Assembly: GCA_029339505.1 (NCBI GenBank)
Contig: JAQISU010000132.1
Span: forward strand, 9,465,001-9,529,000
Direction of reading: 5' to 3'
From: Unio delphinus
Taxonomy: Eukaryota; Mollusca; Bivalvia; Unionida; Unionidae
Length of the DNA: 64,000 bases
Shown: piece by piece, positions 43,355-54,626 of the stretch
Position numbering within the stretch: the stretch's first letter is position 1
Layout: each line of letters begins with the position of its first letter
Translations under genes and position numbers: made by a program
Notes under the pieces: generated by a model
Seen by the model: only the letters and a program-made list of their open reading frames with translations
What the model was told of the DNA's origin: nothing
Databases searched by the model: none

Positions 43355-43423
<69 letters not shown>
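43355..43423. repeat. (TA)n, right half split by hAT
   Basis: TA tract starting directly after the hAT terminus; the counterpart of 38088-38156. Confidence 0.95.
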
Positions 43424-43426
<3 letters not shown>

Positions 43427-44905
43427 AGTCTTTCATTACAACTGACACTCTCATATCTGGACATACAAACGAGGCAGCATGTATTTTCTTGTATAAATAT
43501 TTCAATGTACCGCTGGAAGCCATGTGAACATGATTACGTTGGACGGAATCTGAGACATGAATTAAATATAATAAGGAGAAATTTAGTCATATACCCAGGC
43601 ACGCCGCTGTGTAAAATCTGCAAAACTCTTTAATTTAAAATGCATTATTTCAAGACGACAATTTGGATCGATCGCGTTAGTATTACATCTTGGAATTATT
43701 CACTCATCTCGCTGACATAAAAAACTGTCCTGCTCTTTAGTATCTATGTGTTGGAAAAGAAAATCGTCGGATGCTGAATCAGTGAAGAGATGGCATTGTA
43801 TTGCTTACTTCAGTAAGAGCTTTGGCAGTTGCGTGTTTGGCCTTGTTATACGCATATTTAATAATATCAAGCCAACTGATATATTTTGTGATATAGCCGT
43901 TATCTTGCCAGTAATCCTCATCTAAACGTTAGCGATGCTTGTCCGCACGCGCGCCAATAATACTGCCACTCTTTCATATAGTACAGGCAAGATGTCGTTA
44001 ACCTGTTGCTATACTCGCCCACCGAAAATATTCCAGATTCACAAGAATTGTGGCCAGAAAAGAATTATAACGGCTGAAACTGTATTTAGCGGTTTATTCT
44101 TTAAATAAGTAAAAACACAGTAAAAGCCGAGTGAGGAAGTGATATGACGATTACGGTCGTGGTGTGTCTGTGCACGGGTGTGTCGTCGATACGAATGGTG
44201 TTGAAACTCATTGCTGAACAAATCGAGATTGGCCGTTCTAAGATATCGGATTTCGATAACTTGGAATTTCATCAAACCACCATCTTAACCTGAAAGCCAA
44301 AATCATAACGCAATTGAACCTAAGATCGAGATTTAGTAGGGGATTTATTAAAGTTCCGGAGCTTTCTTAAAAAATGCTTTTTGTTTATAAAATATCAATC
44401 AGTGACATAATTTTACTAATGATGAGCAATCTCTATTAGAGTGTACGTGATGTATGATATATTTTCTTCAAGATAATTCCAAAGAGATCAATACAAATAA
44501 CAGTGCTGAAAACCATAAGCATTTAAGACTCCCACATATCTGTCTGGGAGGTTTCTGTTTGAATTAGGCATGCAGATCCTGAGTCTAAAGCATGGCCGAT
44601 ACAATTGCAGGTGCATATGTATAACACGGATGTGAACAATGTATTTTGATGTACATGTGTTATATGGATATACACATGTTATATTGAAATAAAATATACT
44701 GCATGTGAGTTTATTACGCAATGATGGATCCACTAATACCTAAGTATGGTGACACTCCGATCTGGCATTGTCATGATTATGTTGGAATATTAGAATCAAT
44801 ATATAACACAAAACATTATTGAATTTCATTTAAATAATCAAATAAAATTATTTTGAATATTTTGGTCATTAGTCTTAATGTATACTGATATGAAGATCAA
44901 TGCGC

Positions 44906-44907
<2 letters not shown>
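43424..44907. other. No gene seen
   Basis: Unique AT-rich sequence. Minus-strand frames of about 80 codons at 44039-44275 and 44488-44733 have no recognisable features. Confidence 0.45.

Positions 44908-44987
<80 letters not shown>
44908..44987. repeat. (TA)40 microsatellite
   Basis: Eighty bases of TA, about 60 bases left of the MULE terminus. Confidence 0.97.
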
Positions 44988-44989
<2 letters not shown>

Positions 44990-45296
44990 GGGGCTGGCTA
45001 GCGTGTGTGTGTGGTGTGTGCTAATGTCGCGATTGTTTGTAATGTTGGGTGCTAGGATAAAATGTCAGCGGACAAAATGGCACGGACAAAATGCCATGTG
45101 GACAAAGTGTCACTTGACATAATGGCACGGACAAAATGTCATGGGGACAAAATGTCCGCGGTCCAAAAATTTGCGAAAAAAATAAAAGATGGAAAAACCA
45201 ATTAAAAAATTCACTAATCTATTTATTCAAATTTAGTCTAACTTTAGTATAATAATTATATCTAGCCTAATTAATAAATAATGAAATCAAACAACA

Positions 45297-46342
45297 TTAA
45301 TGTTTAAAACACGTGCAATTTCTCCTAAATATGTGATTGGATCTCGGTTGTTGTAGTTGGTCACCATAGTGTGCTTTCCCAGCCGTTGTATCCAGTTCCA
45401 ATTGACGACAAAGAGGTTGAGTGCTGTGTTGTTCCTGTTGTAGTTTCCGTGCAAGTTTGGTCGTGGTCGGATGCGCGAAACCGACAACATTGTTGAATGC
45501 ATTGTGACAACCCTCGATTGCGTTGTTGCTGCGACGCAGGTTGTCGATTACTCTAGAAAATTGACTCCAAAGTTGAATTGAGAATCTGGGTGGCCCTCTT
45601 CTTGCTTTTCTTAATCTACTAATGAAGTTATCTTCCATGTAATCACAGATAACATCTATGTCACGGTAAGCTGGATCTTCGAGTACATGTTCAAACAAAT
45701 CAATAACATCCTGTGATGGAACGAATGCCAGAGCAAGAAGTCCTTTGACGAGAAGTGCGAAATCCGGTTCATGTCTGTAACATTCCGAGAATCCTTCCGC
45801 TTGCAATTTCCTCCAAACGCATTGACCTAAGTGAAACATGCATCGGGTGATTGTTGCTGCCGGGAATGTGTTCTGGAATGCTCTAATTGCTGCTAGTTCG
45901 AAATCAACCATAATTGAATCTGGATTCAGACCTGCTTTCAATATCAGAATTTCCTGAAGCAGATGTTGATATGCTTATTCTGTTCTTGAAGATAGTAGTG
46001 CATATACTACCGGGAAAACTTCGCCATTAATAAAACCATGAATCGTGTATAGTTGGTCATATCCATTTGGACTCACTCGAAATGTTCCATCTGCAAACCA
46101 GTGTTTCTTTTCATGCCGGCTCGTGCTCTTTCGACCTCTACTTGACCATGAGTTACTGTGTGGTTTTGAGTTGCAACTTCATGGACAATTTCATCATCTT
46201 TTGTGTGCACTCGCGCTGTGCACGTTCTTTTTTCACAGCGCCAAAGGCTTTTTCCATCATTGTTCGCCGAATGCTTCGTAAAAAAGTAACCTCGAACGAT
46301 AAGCTTACGATTTCCTTTCTGTGATGTAACGAATTCTAACAT
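45297..46342 (-). pseudogene. MULE transposase with N-terminal FLYWCH zinc finger
   Basis: The first frame (46342-46073) starts MLEFVTSQKGNRKLIVRGYF and contains the FLYWCH-type layout SLWRCEKRTCTARVHTKDDE with a following H...H. Frame changes and stops between about 46073 and 45941 break the next segment. The catalytic part resumes in MKAGLNPDSIMVDFELAAIR (DDE Asp), TITRCMFHLGQCVWRKLQ and SNNAIEGCHNAFNNVVG (45941-45450). This is the usual architecture of animal MULEs of the FLYWCH type. A second frame covers the C-terminus to about 45297. The element is inactive. Confidence 0.85.
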
Positions 46343-46488
46343 AATATTTTAAATTTTAGTTTTTGGAAGTGTTTACATATAGTGTAACGATATTCATGGG
46401 GCAAGCCCAAAATTTGAAATCCAGCTCATGCTCCAATTACAGCTTTAGCAATTAATTTATTAAGGCGACGCAAATAGTCATCTGGTAA

Positions 46489-46627
46489 CGTTAATTTTAA
46501 TTTGCAAAGCTGTGTTTTTAATTTGAGGCCAGTACGTTAATTTTAATTTGCATAGCTGTGTTTTTAATTTGAGGCCAATACGTTAATTTTAATTTGCATA
46601 GCTGTGTTTTTAATTTGAGGCCAATAC
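46489..46627. repeat. 46-bp tandem repeat, three copies, inside MULE
   Basis: Unit CGTTAATTTTAATTTGCATA then GCTGTGTTTTTAATTTGAGG and CCAATA, nearly identical between copies. Located between the transposase start and the right terminal repeat. Confidence 0.93.
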
Positions 46628-47010
46628 GTACTCAACGGGCTGAAACCAAACTTGCTTTGGCACATAACACTGACCGCGCCGCGACGAGATAGGTAATTAA
46701 AATGAGAGGAAATGACGGCGCTGAGATAAAGTAGCGTAGATAACGATGAAGAAGAAAAAGAGACAAAACGAATATTGGGTTCATTAATACTGTTTTCAAT
46801 GGTTAGTTCCTCTTGATTATTCACGGAAGAATGTTTTTTCCGGAATTTTTTTCTCCGTGCCATTATGTCCACTGACATTTTGTCCACATGACATTTTGTC
46901 CCTGCTATTTTGCCTGTGCCATTTTGTCCGTGCCATTATGTCCACTGACATTTTGTCCACATGACATTTTGTCCGTGCCATTTTGTCCGAGGACTTTTTG
47001 TCCGGCGACA

Positions 47011-49167
47011 AAAATGTTGCCATTGACAAAGTCTTATAGGTAGTCGAAAGCACTTAGTCATTTAAAAACTAGTCTTACAAGTTTTGTTAAATATTATCAA
47101 TTATCTTACTCAGTCCGTCTAAGTTCAGAGATGTACAAACCCTCGATGTGTCATATATACATTAAGTCGCTTTATAAAAATGAAAAACATGTTTCGATGA
47201 TTGACCGATCTAATTACACTTATTATATGCTTTGCGTCCTTTTTGGGGGGAGGGGGGTGCAGGCATTTTAATATTACATGTGTTATTACAAATGGAAAAG
47301 CAACAATTTCTTAATCTTGAGATTTCAGTACCTTCCAAGAACCAATTATATGGATCATAGTAGAATTCCAATATTAGAAAAATCAAATTAAATATTTGAA
47401 AAACTTCTTATCATGAGTATGCTGTTTATAAAAATGATCGGGTTAGACAAAATGAACATTTTACTTGATAATTGCAATATTTGACTTGAAAAGTTATTAT
47501 TTACTTGTTAATATTTTTCTAGGCTGGGATGGGGTTGGATATGTTACTTTATAAAATTATTTTATTTTTTATAATGATCCATATAGATCAGGAAACTGTA
47601 CGGAGAGGTAATACTATTGGTGGTGGAGATTTTTGTGTCACATTTAGTCGGACAGTCGTAATACCCGGCGGGATACAAAACAGAGCAACTGTTTTCTACT
47701 CATGTCAGCCCACGAATGAAAATGTCCTCCTATCCGAAATTTATATTATAGTCGTCTCTTTCGCTCCCCCTAATTTAACATACTGCAAAACAATTCACCC
47801 TGAATCATTATTTAAGAGAATAGTTTCTAACTTGCTTGTATTTCAATAAGATGCTAAGAGATGGAGTGTAGGACTGTGATCCCGATTATGTTCCGTTTGT
47901 GCAATTATTTACTCTTACTGAAAGCATGTTTGTCTTTTCCCCACTCCATTGACATCCCACCCCCGCCATTATCATCATCCACTCCTGTATGTGTCACAAC
48001 TGTTCATAACTTGCTTGGATTGTTTATATAGACAAAAATAGCATTGTTAGTACACGCGCTTTACAGATTTTATGCCTTTTCGGGAACGGATTCATTTTCC
48101 AGGACATGACAGCTCTGGAGCGCCAACAATCCTAAATCGTTGGTGGCAAATAAGAAAAACACGAGGAGATAAAACCCTTTGCCAACTAATAATTTGTAAT
48201 TTTTAACTATAAATTGTTTGTAAGAATGCATCATCTAAAAATAAACAATGCACTTAAAACAATTTTAAAGATTCAAAGGGAAGAAAACTTACTGCATACT
48301 AAATATATATTAGTGTCTTACTAAAGAATCATAGGTTGACTTATCTCTCTCTTATAGCAACAACACGTCTGTAGAAGCGAAACTATATCATTTAAAACTC
48401 TCAGCGATTATGTTTTTACAAGATCATAAGTCAATATGCTTTACTTTGTTACTGTATTTGCATATCGTTAAAAATACAACTCTGTTAGTGTTAACGCTCA
48501 TAGTTCATGATTGACGATATCACAAGAAATGCATAGCATGTTAGGTCATTATATTACGAGCAACGCATAGGTTATTAGGTCAAATATGATATCGTAAGAA
48601 GATCATAGGTTATTAGGTCCAAGGTCAGAATAACACAAGAAGATCAAGGTTATTATGTCAAACATCATGATATCACAAAAAGAGCACGAATTATTTTGCT
48701 TTGTATCTTAGTTTTTAGAATTATTTTTTCTGCCATATTATTAAAAATGCATGCATTCTGAAACATTAAAAAAAAACTGTCTCATTGCTATGGTTATTTG
48801 TATGGAATATTTGCTAACTCTTTGGAAAAATAACTCTTTGAAAAAATGTTTTCAAACCGGTTGATCAACCCGAAGATCTTTCCTGTCAAGCCTGGATACC
48901 AAAAGAATCAGAGATGAAGTTATCAACGCCTATACAGTATCTTGTTAACCTTCAGTAAATGCTCACATTAAGGATCGGGTAATACATCTTGCAAAACATA
49001 TATTATCTCAAACAACCGGTGAACATTAAAAAATAATGCCATCCAAAAAGAACACCACAAGTAATTAACAGCAAATATCCCTGCCTGAGAACTTTGATGT
49101 TTGCTAATTATTATCAAGAACTTCACATCAAACAAAGATGTGGCAAACAATAACTATGTAGACAATT
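47011..49167. other. No convincing gene; one weak frame
   Basis: A 106-codon plus-strand frame (47529-47849, MGLDMLLYKIILFFIMIHID) begins with a hydrophobic signal-like stretch just after an acceptor-like TTTTTCTAG. It has no recognisable domain, so I leave it uncalled. A loose tandem repeat of about 50 bp (AGAAGATCATAGGTTATTAG-like) lies at 48520-48680. Confidence 0.4.
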
Positions 49168-49168
49168 T

Positions 49169-50117
<949 letters not shown>

Positions 50118-50155
<38 letters not shown>

Positions 50156-50272
50156 CCATCCATCCATCCATCCATCCATCCATCCATCCATCCATCCATC
50201 CATCCATCCATCCATCCATCCATCCATACATACATACATACATACATACATACATACATACATACATACAGT

Positions 50273-50311
<39 letters not shown>
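50118..50311. repeat. Compound microsatellite CA-CATC-CATA-GT
   Basis: Consecutive blocks (CA)n 50118-50152, (CATC)n 50153-50226, (CATA)n 50227-50270 and (GT)n 50275-50311. The CA and GT ends are complementary, so the array can fold back on itself. Confidence 0.97.
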
Positions 50312-50313
<2 letters not shown>

Positions 50314-50863
50314 GCATGTACGAAGGGCCAAAGTGAACTTTCCTGTTGATAGCATTACTCTGTCAATAAAGTTTCCTCTCATTATAGAGGGGAGGTGTCT
50401 CCTAGACTGGTAGTTGCTGAAATAATCTAGGAAACAATTCACTTCGTTTGAGTACAATGCAAGTGCTAGCGTGCTTTCTAAGTATTTATATTCAATTTAC
50501 CATGTGTGAACTAACACCTTTTAGTTAAAACCTTACCTTGACATGCCAATCTGTTTGAGTCACAATACATTATGAATATTTTGGATTGCTCATCAATACA
50601 AATAATTATTTCAAACGCCGCAAAGATGAAGGAAATAAGGGAGATAAAACACCTTCTCAAAGAACTATTGTCTTTCAAGACAATATTTGTTGCAATAAAA
50701 GCAGCCTAAAATAGCATAGACCGGATGGGCGAATGTAGATGCTGCACGGGAATGTTAATGGATGTCACGTGATGAGATTACTTTTGTGTTGCGCTGTTGG
50801 CACATAAGTAACCAATAAATGGGAAATCTACTATTACAGCATTAGCTTGGCATGCCTATTGGT

Positions 50864-51078
50864 GAGAGGCGTAGCTATGATATTTTGCGCCCGGGGACGA
50901 ACTATACAACTGGCGCCCCAGCCTCCCCGGGCGCCAAGGTACAGGGGCGCCAAAATGAGGCTTACAACGTTACATTAAAATATATAATGTAACGTTGTAA
51001 GCCTCATTTTGGCGCCCCTGCACCTTGGCGCCCGGGGACATATGTACCCCCTGCCCCCCAACCCCAGCTACGCCTCTG
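50864..51078. mobile_element. 215-bp foldback MITE, hAT type
   Basis: Terminal inverted repeats (C/G)AGAGGCGTAGCT at 50864 and ending 51078 are flanked by identical 8-bp CTATTGGT at 50856-50863 and 51079-51086. The interior is a near-perfect hairpin: GGGCGCCAAGGTACAGGGGC...GAGGCTTACAACGTTACATT pairs with its complement around an AAATATAT loop near 50985. It has no coding capacity. An 8-bp duplication and CAGNGGCG-like ends indicate hAT mobilisation. Confidence 0.9.
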
Positions 51079-51482
51079 CTATTGGTTGAGCTTTGTTAAA
51101 GTTGTCATGATGATAAAAACCAATTATACAGACGGTAGGAAGTCTTAATAATATTCAGTACGACAATATTACGGCAAACAGGCACCGACTTGTGTATATA
51201 TCTGCATTGTATCATCCAAAATAATATTTTATTGGAGTGTTTTGCTCACGAACAACATTACAATGATTACAATGCTTCTAACTGGAACACCTTTGGGGAA
51301 AATAAAATTAAAGAATAAAAATAATAGGCATGATATAACAAGCTTTATATATTTAGTACAGTTAGAGTCATAAACAAACTGGGGAAAGTACTTGAAACAG
51401 GAAAACCAATTCCATTAAAATTAGATCTTTTGTATGGAGTCGGTTCCCATGGCAGAAATTGCGTAATGTTTTATTAAGCTGC
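51079..51482. other. No gene seen
   Basis: AT-rich unique sequence between the MITE and the P-like element. Confidence 0.45.
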
Positions 51483-51735
51483 ATTAAAGGAGACTAGAAA
51501 CCAGTGGAAATATACAATAATATTAAATACACTGCAGAGAAAAACATGATTCTGAAGCGTCGTGTGCGACCGTACTGCCAATATTGAGATATTGGCATAT
51601 CTTCTAGGCGCTGAGTTTCCGTGACCTCGTATGCATATTTTCCGCGCCTATTCGGTTACTTTCGGAAAGTGACGTCATACTAGCAACTCCAGCATCCAGA
51701 CCTACAGTTGCAAGGTTCATTTCATATAGAGTACC

Positions 51736-52063
51736 ATGCCGTTTTGCGTTGCTTACGGGTGTAATAGCATACATAGAAAAGGCTGTGGAGTTCATTTTTT
51801 TTTTCCAAATGATAAAGGGATAAAGAATGTCTGGATACATTATTACAAGCGAGTCGATTTCAATGCAACACCATACAGCAATCCGTGCCCATTACAATTC
51901 ACAAAGGAATGTTACCAGAGGGATCCTAAAAACATAGAACCTCTAGGACACACGAATGCTAAGCCTAGACTAAAAGTTGCAACTGTTCCAGACATACCAT
52001 TGTATATTTTAAATCCTGGTAGAGTGTCAAACGTACGAGTTACGAAAATAGGCAGAAGGCCGA
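51736..52063 (+). CDS. THAP-type zinc finger, first exon
   Basis: ATG 51736 (MPFCVAYGCNSIHRKGCGVH) opens a frame with the THAP layout. Cys4 and Cys9, FFFP at residues 21-24, Trp33, CPLQFTKECY at residues 51-60 and a VATVPDIPL box near residues 81-89 (AVPxxF-like) are present. The second ligand pair reads Cys-x2-Gln instead of Cys-x2-His, so zinc binding may be impaired. The frame would end at 52074, but GAGTAAGTG at 52062-52070 is a good splice donor, so the coding exon probably ends at 52063. THAP domains bind DNA in P-element transposases and related host proteins. Confidence 0.65.
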
Positions 52064-54074
52064 GTAAGTGCTAATAACAAATATGACAGCCCGACACCTG
52101 ATCGTGCTGATGAAATGAGTAAAAAAAATTTCTTCTTCAAGATTACAATCTAAATAAAGTCACCACTGTCCTATGTATAATTGAGATCTGACTGTAATCA
52201 AATGGAATTTTTGCTTAAAAAATTAATAATAATAAGATTATCAACCCTTGACACGGTCGTGTTTTGAGAAAAACAATTTAAGTAATTTTAAAAAAAATAT
52301 TAAAAAATTATTTTAAAAAAAACAACTTTTCAGTCTATGCCTATTACTCGTAAAATGTATAAACGGAAATCTGTAATGATTGGAACTGAGATAAAACTGT
52401 CCCTTGGGCAGTTTAAATAGCAGCGATTAAAAGAAAAGAGATCCGATATAAAATCAAAGTTTCACATTAACTGGCTGACAATAGAAATTGGGGGGAGGCG
52501 ACTATTGACCCCACTTATTTGCCCCGATGTGCAATTTCTCCCTGTGATACGCCTTATTATACCCCAGGACAAGACCTTTTTTTCATATTCTGGTCTGCAT
52601 AATAGTTAGAGGTTAGAATTAAGTACACAAACATAATGGCAGTTTAACAAAATAACAATTATTCCTTATCATTGCACTTATGTTGTGAAAAGGACTGTAC
52701 CTCTGACATAATTCAAAGAAACCATGTGCTACAGAGTGTGTATGTAAGCACCAGAAAGTCATTGACAAAAAAGCGATGCCGAATTTTGTTGTAACTTCGA
52801 TGTCAAAGACTTCATTTTAAGAGTTCAAATCTGCAGTCAAACGTTACCGTACATGTATGTGGCCATTGTTTTCCCACATTTTATATCCCATCCTATTTCC
52901 ATTAGTTTAAGTGTTAAGATATGTAACACTGTTTACTGAATTAAATATTTTTTTTGCATTAGTTTTTTTAGGGGCACATATACTGCGTCGTATTTTTTTT
53001 ATTCCTTCTTTTAATTTAATCATGGTAATGAAACTTTACATAGATGGTAGTGGAATGTCAGGTGTTAACTGGCCGAGTTTTTTTTAGGGCGGAAATGGAG
53101 ATTTTGTTTGCAGAGAAAATTACGCATCCTTCATTGTGATAATTCATGGGTTTTAAACTAATTGGTGACAATTTTGTTTACAAGAAGTGCTTTTGCAGTA
53201 GTTAAATAATCTGAAATTTACGTGAATAATGTTTAATCTTAATCTATTTACTGAAGACAAAAACTGTCCTGTGATATTAATTATTTCTTCACTACAATAT
53301 TCACAAGTGATAAAATAGAATATGACATTTGTGGACTGCACACTTGATGAAAAAATTACATATGGATTTTCTTCTTCTGAGAAATGAAAATTGAGAGACA
53401 TATTGAAATAATCGGGAGTTAACTGCGAAAAATCAAGAGAGATATTACGAGATAGGGAGGAAATACCTCCAAAACTGGAATTTATTTTCTTTCTTTCTTC
53501 TCTCGGCTTGAAAGTTAACATATATGAACTGTTCGGGTTTGTGGAATTTCAGTCAGGGCTAGTAAGTTTATTTAAGTCATCAGCCCGGGGCCTGTGCTTA
53601 AAACATTTCTTTCAGCACTGACCAGTACAGTACGTACTCTGTTAACGAATCATGTATATACTTACAGATTTGTCAATACGCTAACTGTAGCATGCATGTA
53701 AAATACACTGTAATTGAGTCATAGAAAGGAAGCTTCTTAATGTTGAAATTAATTACGTATGATTTCCTCCTCGCAGATTTATTTGTGGGGTGTTGATTTT
53801 TTTTTTGTGTGTGAAAAATTACTTCCGATGAAAACCGTTATCAATGGCCTCTCTCGCTTGCCATGTTTCTGTTTGTATACGAGGACTTGCTAGTATGACG
53901 TCACGAGACCACGTGATCTGTCGTCTCATTAAAACTCGGAAATACTCGGCAATTTACGGAATCATTGTATCTTCTTCGCAATATAATCAATATCCGCACA
54001 CGATATTATATTTTTAAACATTATATTCGAATTAGAATTTGTAAAGAATTACATTTATAAAATAAAAATTTTCA
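52064..54074. other. Interior of P-like unit without recognisable transposase
   Basis: Only one longer frame occurs (minus, 53153-53521), with no domain signature. No RNase H-like or GTP-binding transposase motif was found on the plus strand downstream of the THAP exon. Confidence 0.4.
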
Positions 54075-54562
54075 TTTCTAGTCTCCTTTAATTTCAATTT
54101 CAGTTCTGGAAATGTGCGAAAATTCATCTAGTGCTTTATAATTAGACGCAGAGGAAATCGCTACACATTTATTGCGTTTTGTGTTTTTTAATTGTACTTT
54201 TATGTAACTTTTTTAGGAGGAAGTCTAAAATAATATTTCAATTAACATTCACAGGCAGATCGACGAAACTATCTTTTAAAAAAAGCGTGTGACTCACGTT
54301 TTAAAAGAACATCTTTTAAAGTAATAAATCGCTATCTTACAGTTTGACGTAGATAATAACGATGGATGACTCTCTAACGAAAATGATATATGTTTGACGT
54401 ACATTGAGTTCCATAGGTCAGTTGCATCGATGTAAGAAAATGTCACCAATAGAGGTCCTCATTAATGTATCGTATTTTGTTTATATTATCCATATACAAG
54501 ATTAATACTGGTTCGGAGAAGGCCATACCAAGGTCACCATACACTTAGACATGTCGGGATAA

Positions 54563-54566
<4 letters not shown>

Positions 54567-54622
<56 letters not shown>
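54567..54622. repeat. (TA)28 microsatellite
   Basis: Uninterrupted TA tract of about 56 bases. Confidence 0.97.

Positions 54623-54626
<4 letters not shown>

Larger units (their letters stand above)
45051..47010 (-). mobile_element. Mutator-like element (MULE) with iterated ACAAAATG termini
   Basis: The left end (45051-45170) and right end (46855-47010) are inverted repeats. Both contain GGACAAAATGGCACGGACAA followed by AATGNCATGTGGACAAA and TGGACATAATGGCACGG. Roughly five to eight GACAAAATG/GACATAATG units occur per end. Between them, on the minus strand, lie FLYWCH and MULE transposase domains. A target duplication could not be fixed because the exact outer base is unclear. Confidence 0.82.
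51483..54092. mobile_element. P-element-like unit with nested inverted repeats
   Basis: The outer inverted repeats are ATTAAAGGAGACTAGAAA (51483-51500) and its inverse (54075-54092). The inner inverted repeats are TGACGTCATACTAGCAA (51670-51686) and its inverse (53887-53903). The spacing between outer and inner repeats is almost equal on both sides (about 170 bases). P elements have terminal plus subterminal inverted repeats and THAP-bearing transposases, and a THAP exon lies inside. Apart from that exon no transposase domain is visible, so it is either internally deleted or a host gene flanked by repeats. No target duplication was found. Confidence 0.6.

Noticed and set aside
47529..47849. 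106-codon plus-strand frame with signal-like N-terminus
   Set aside because: Hydrophobic AT-rich start and acceptor-like TTTCTAG could arise by chance; no domain or donor site supports an exon.
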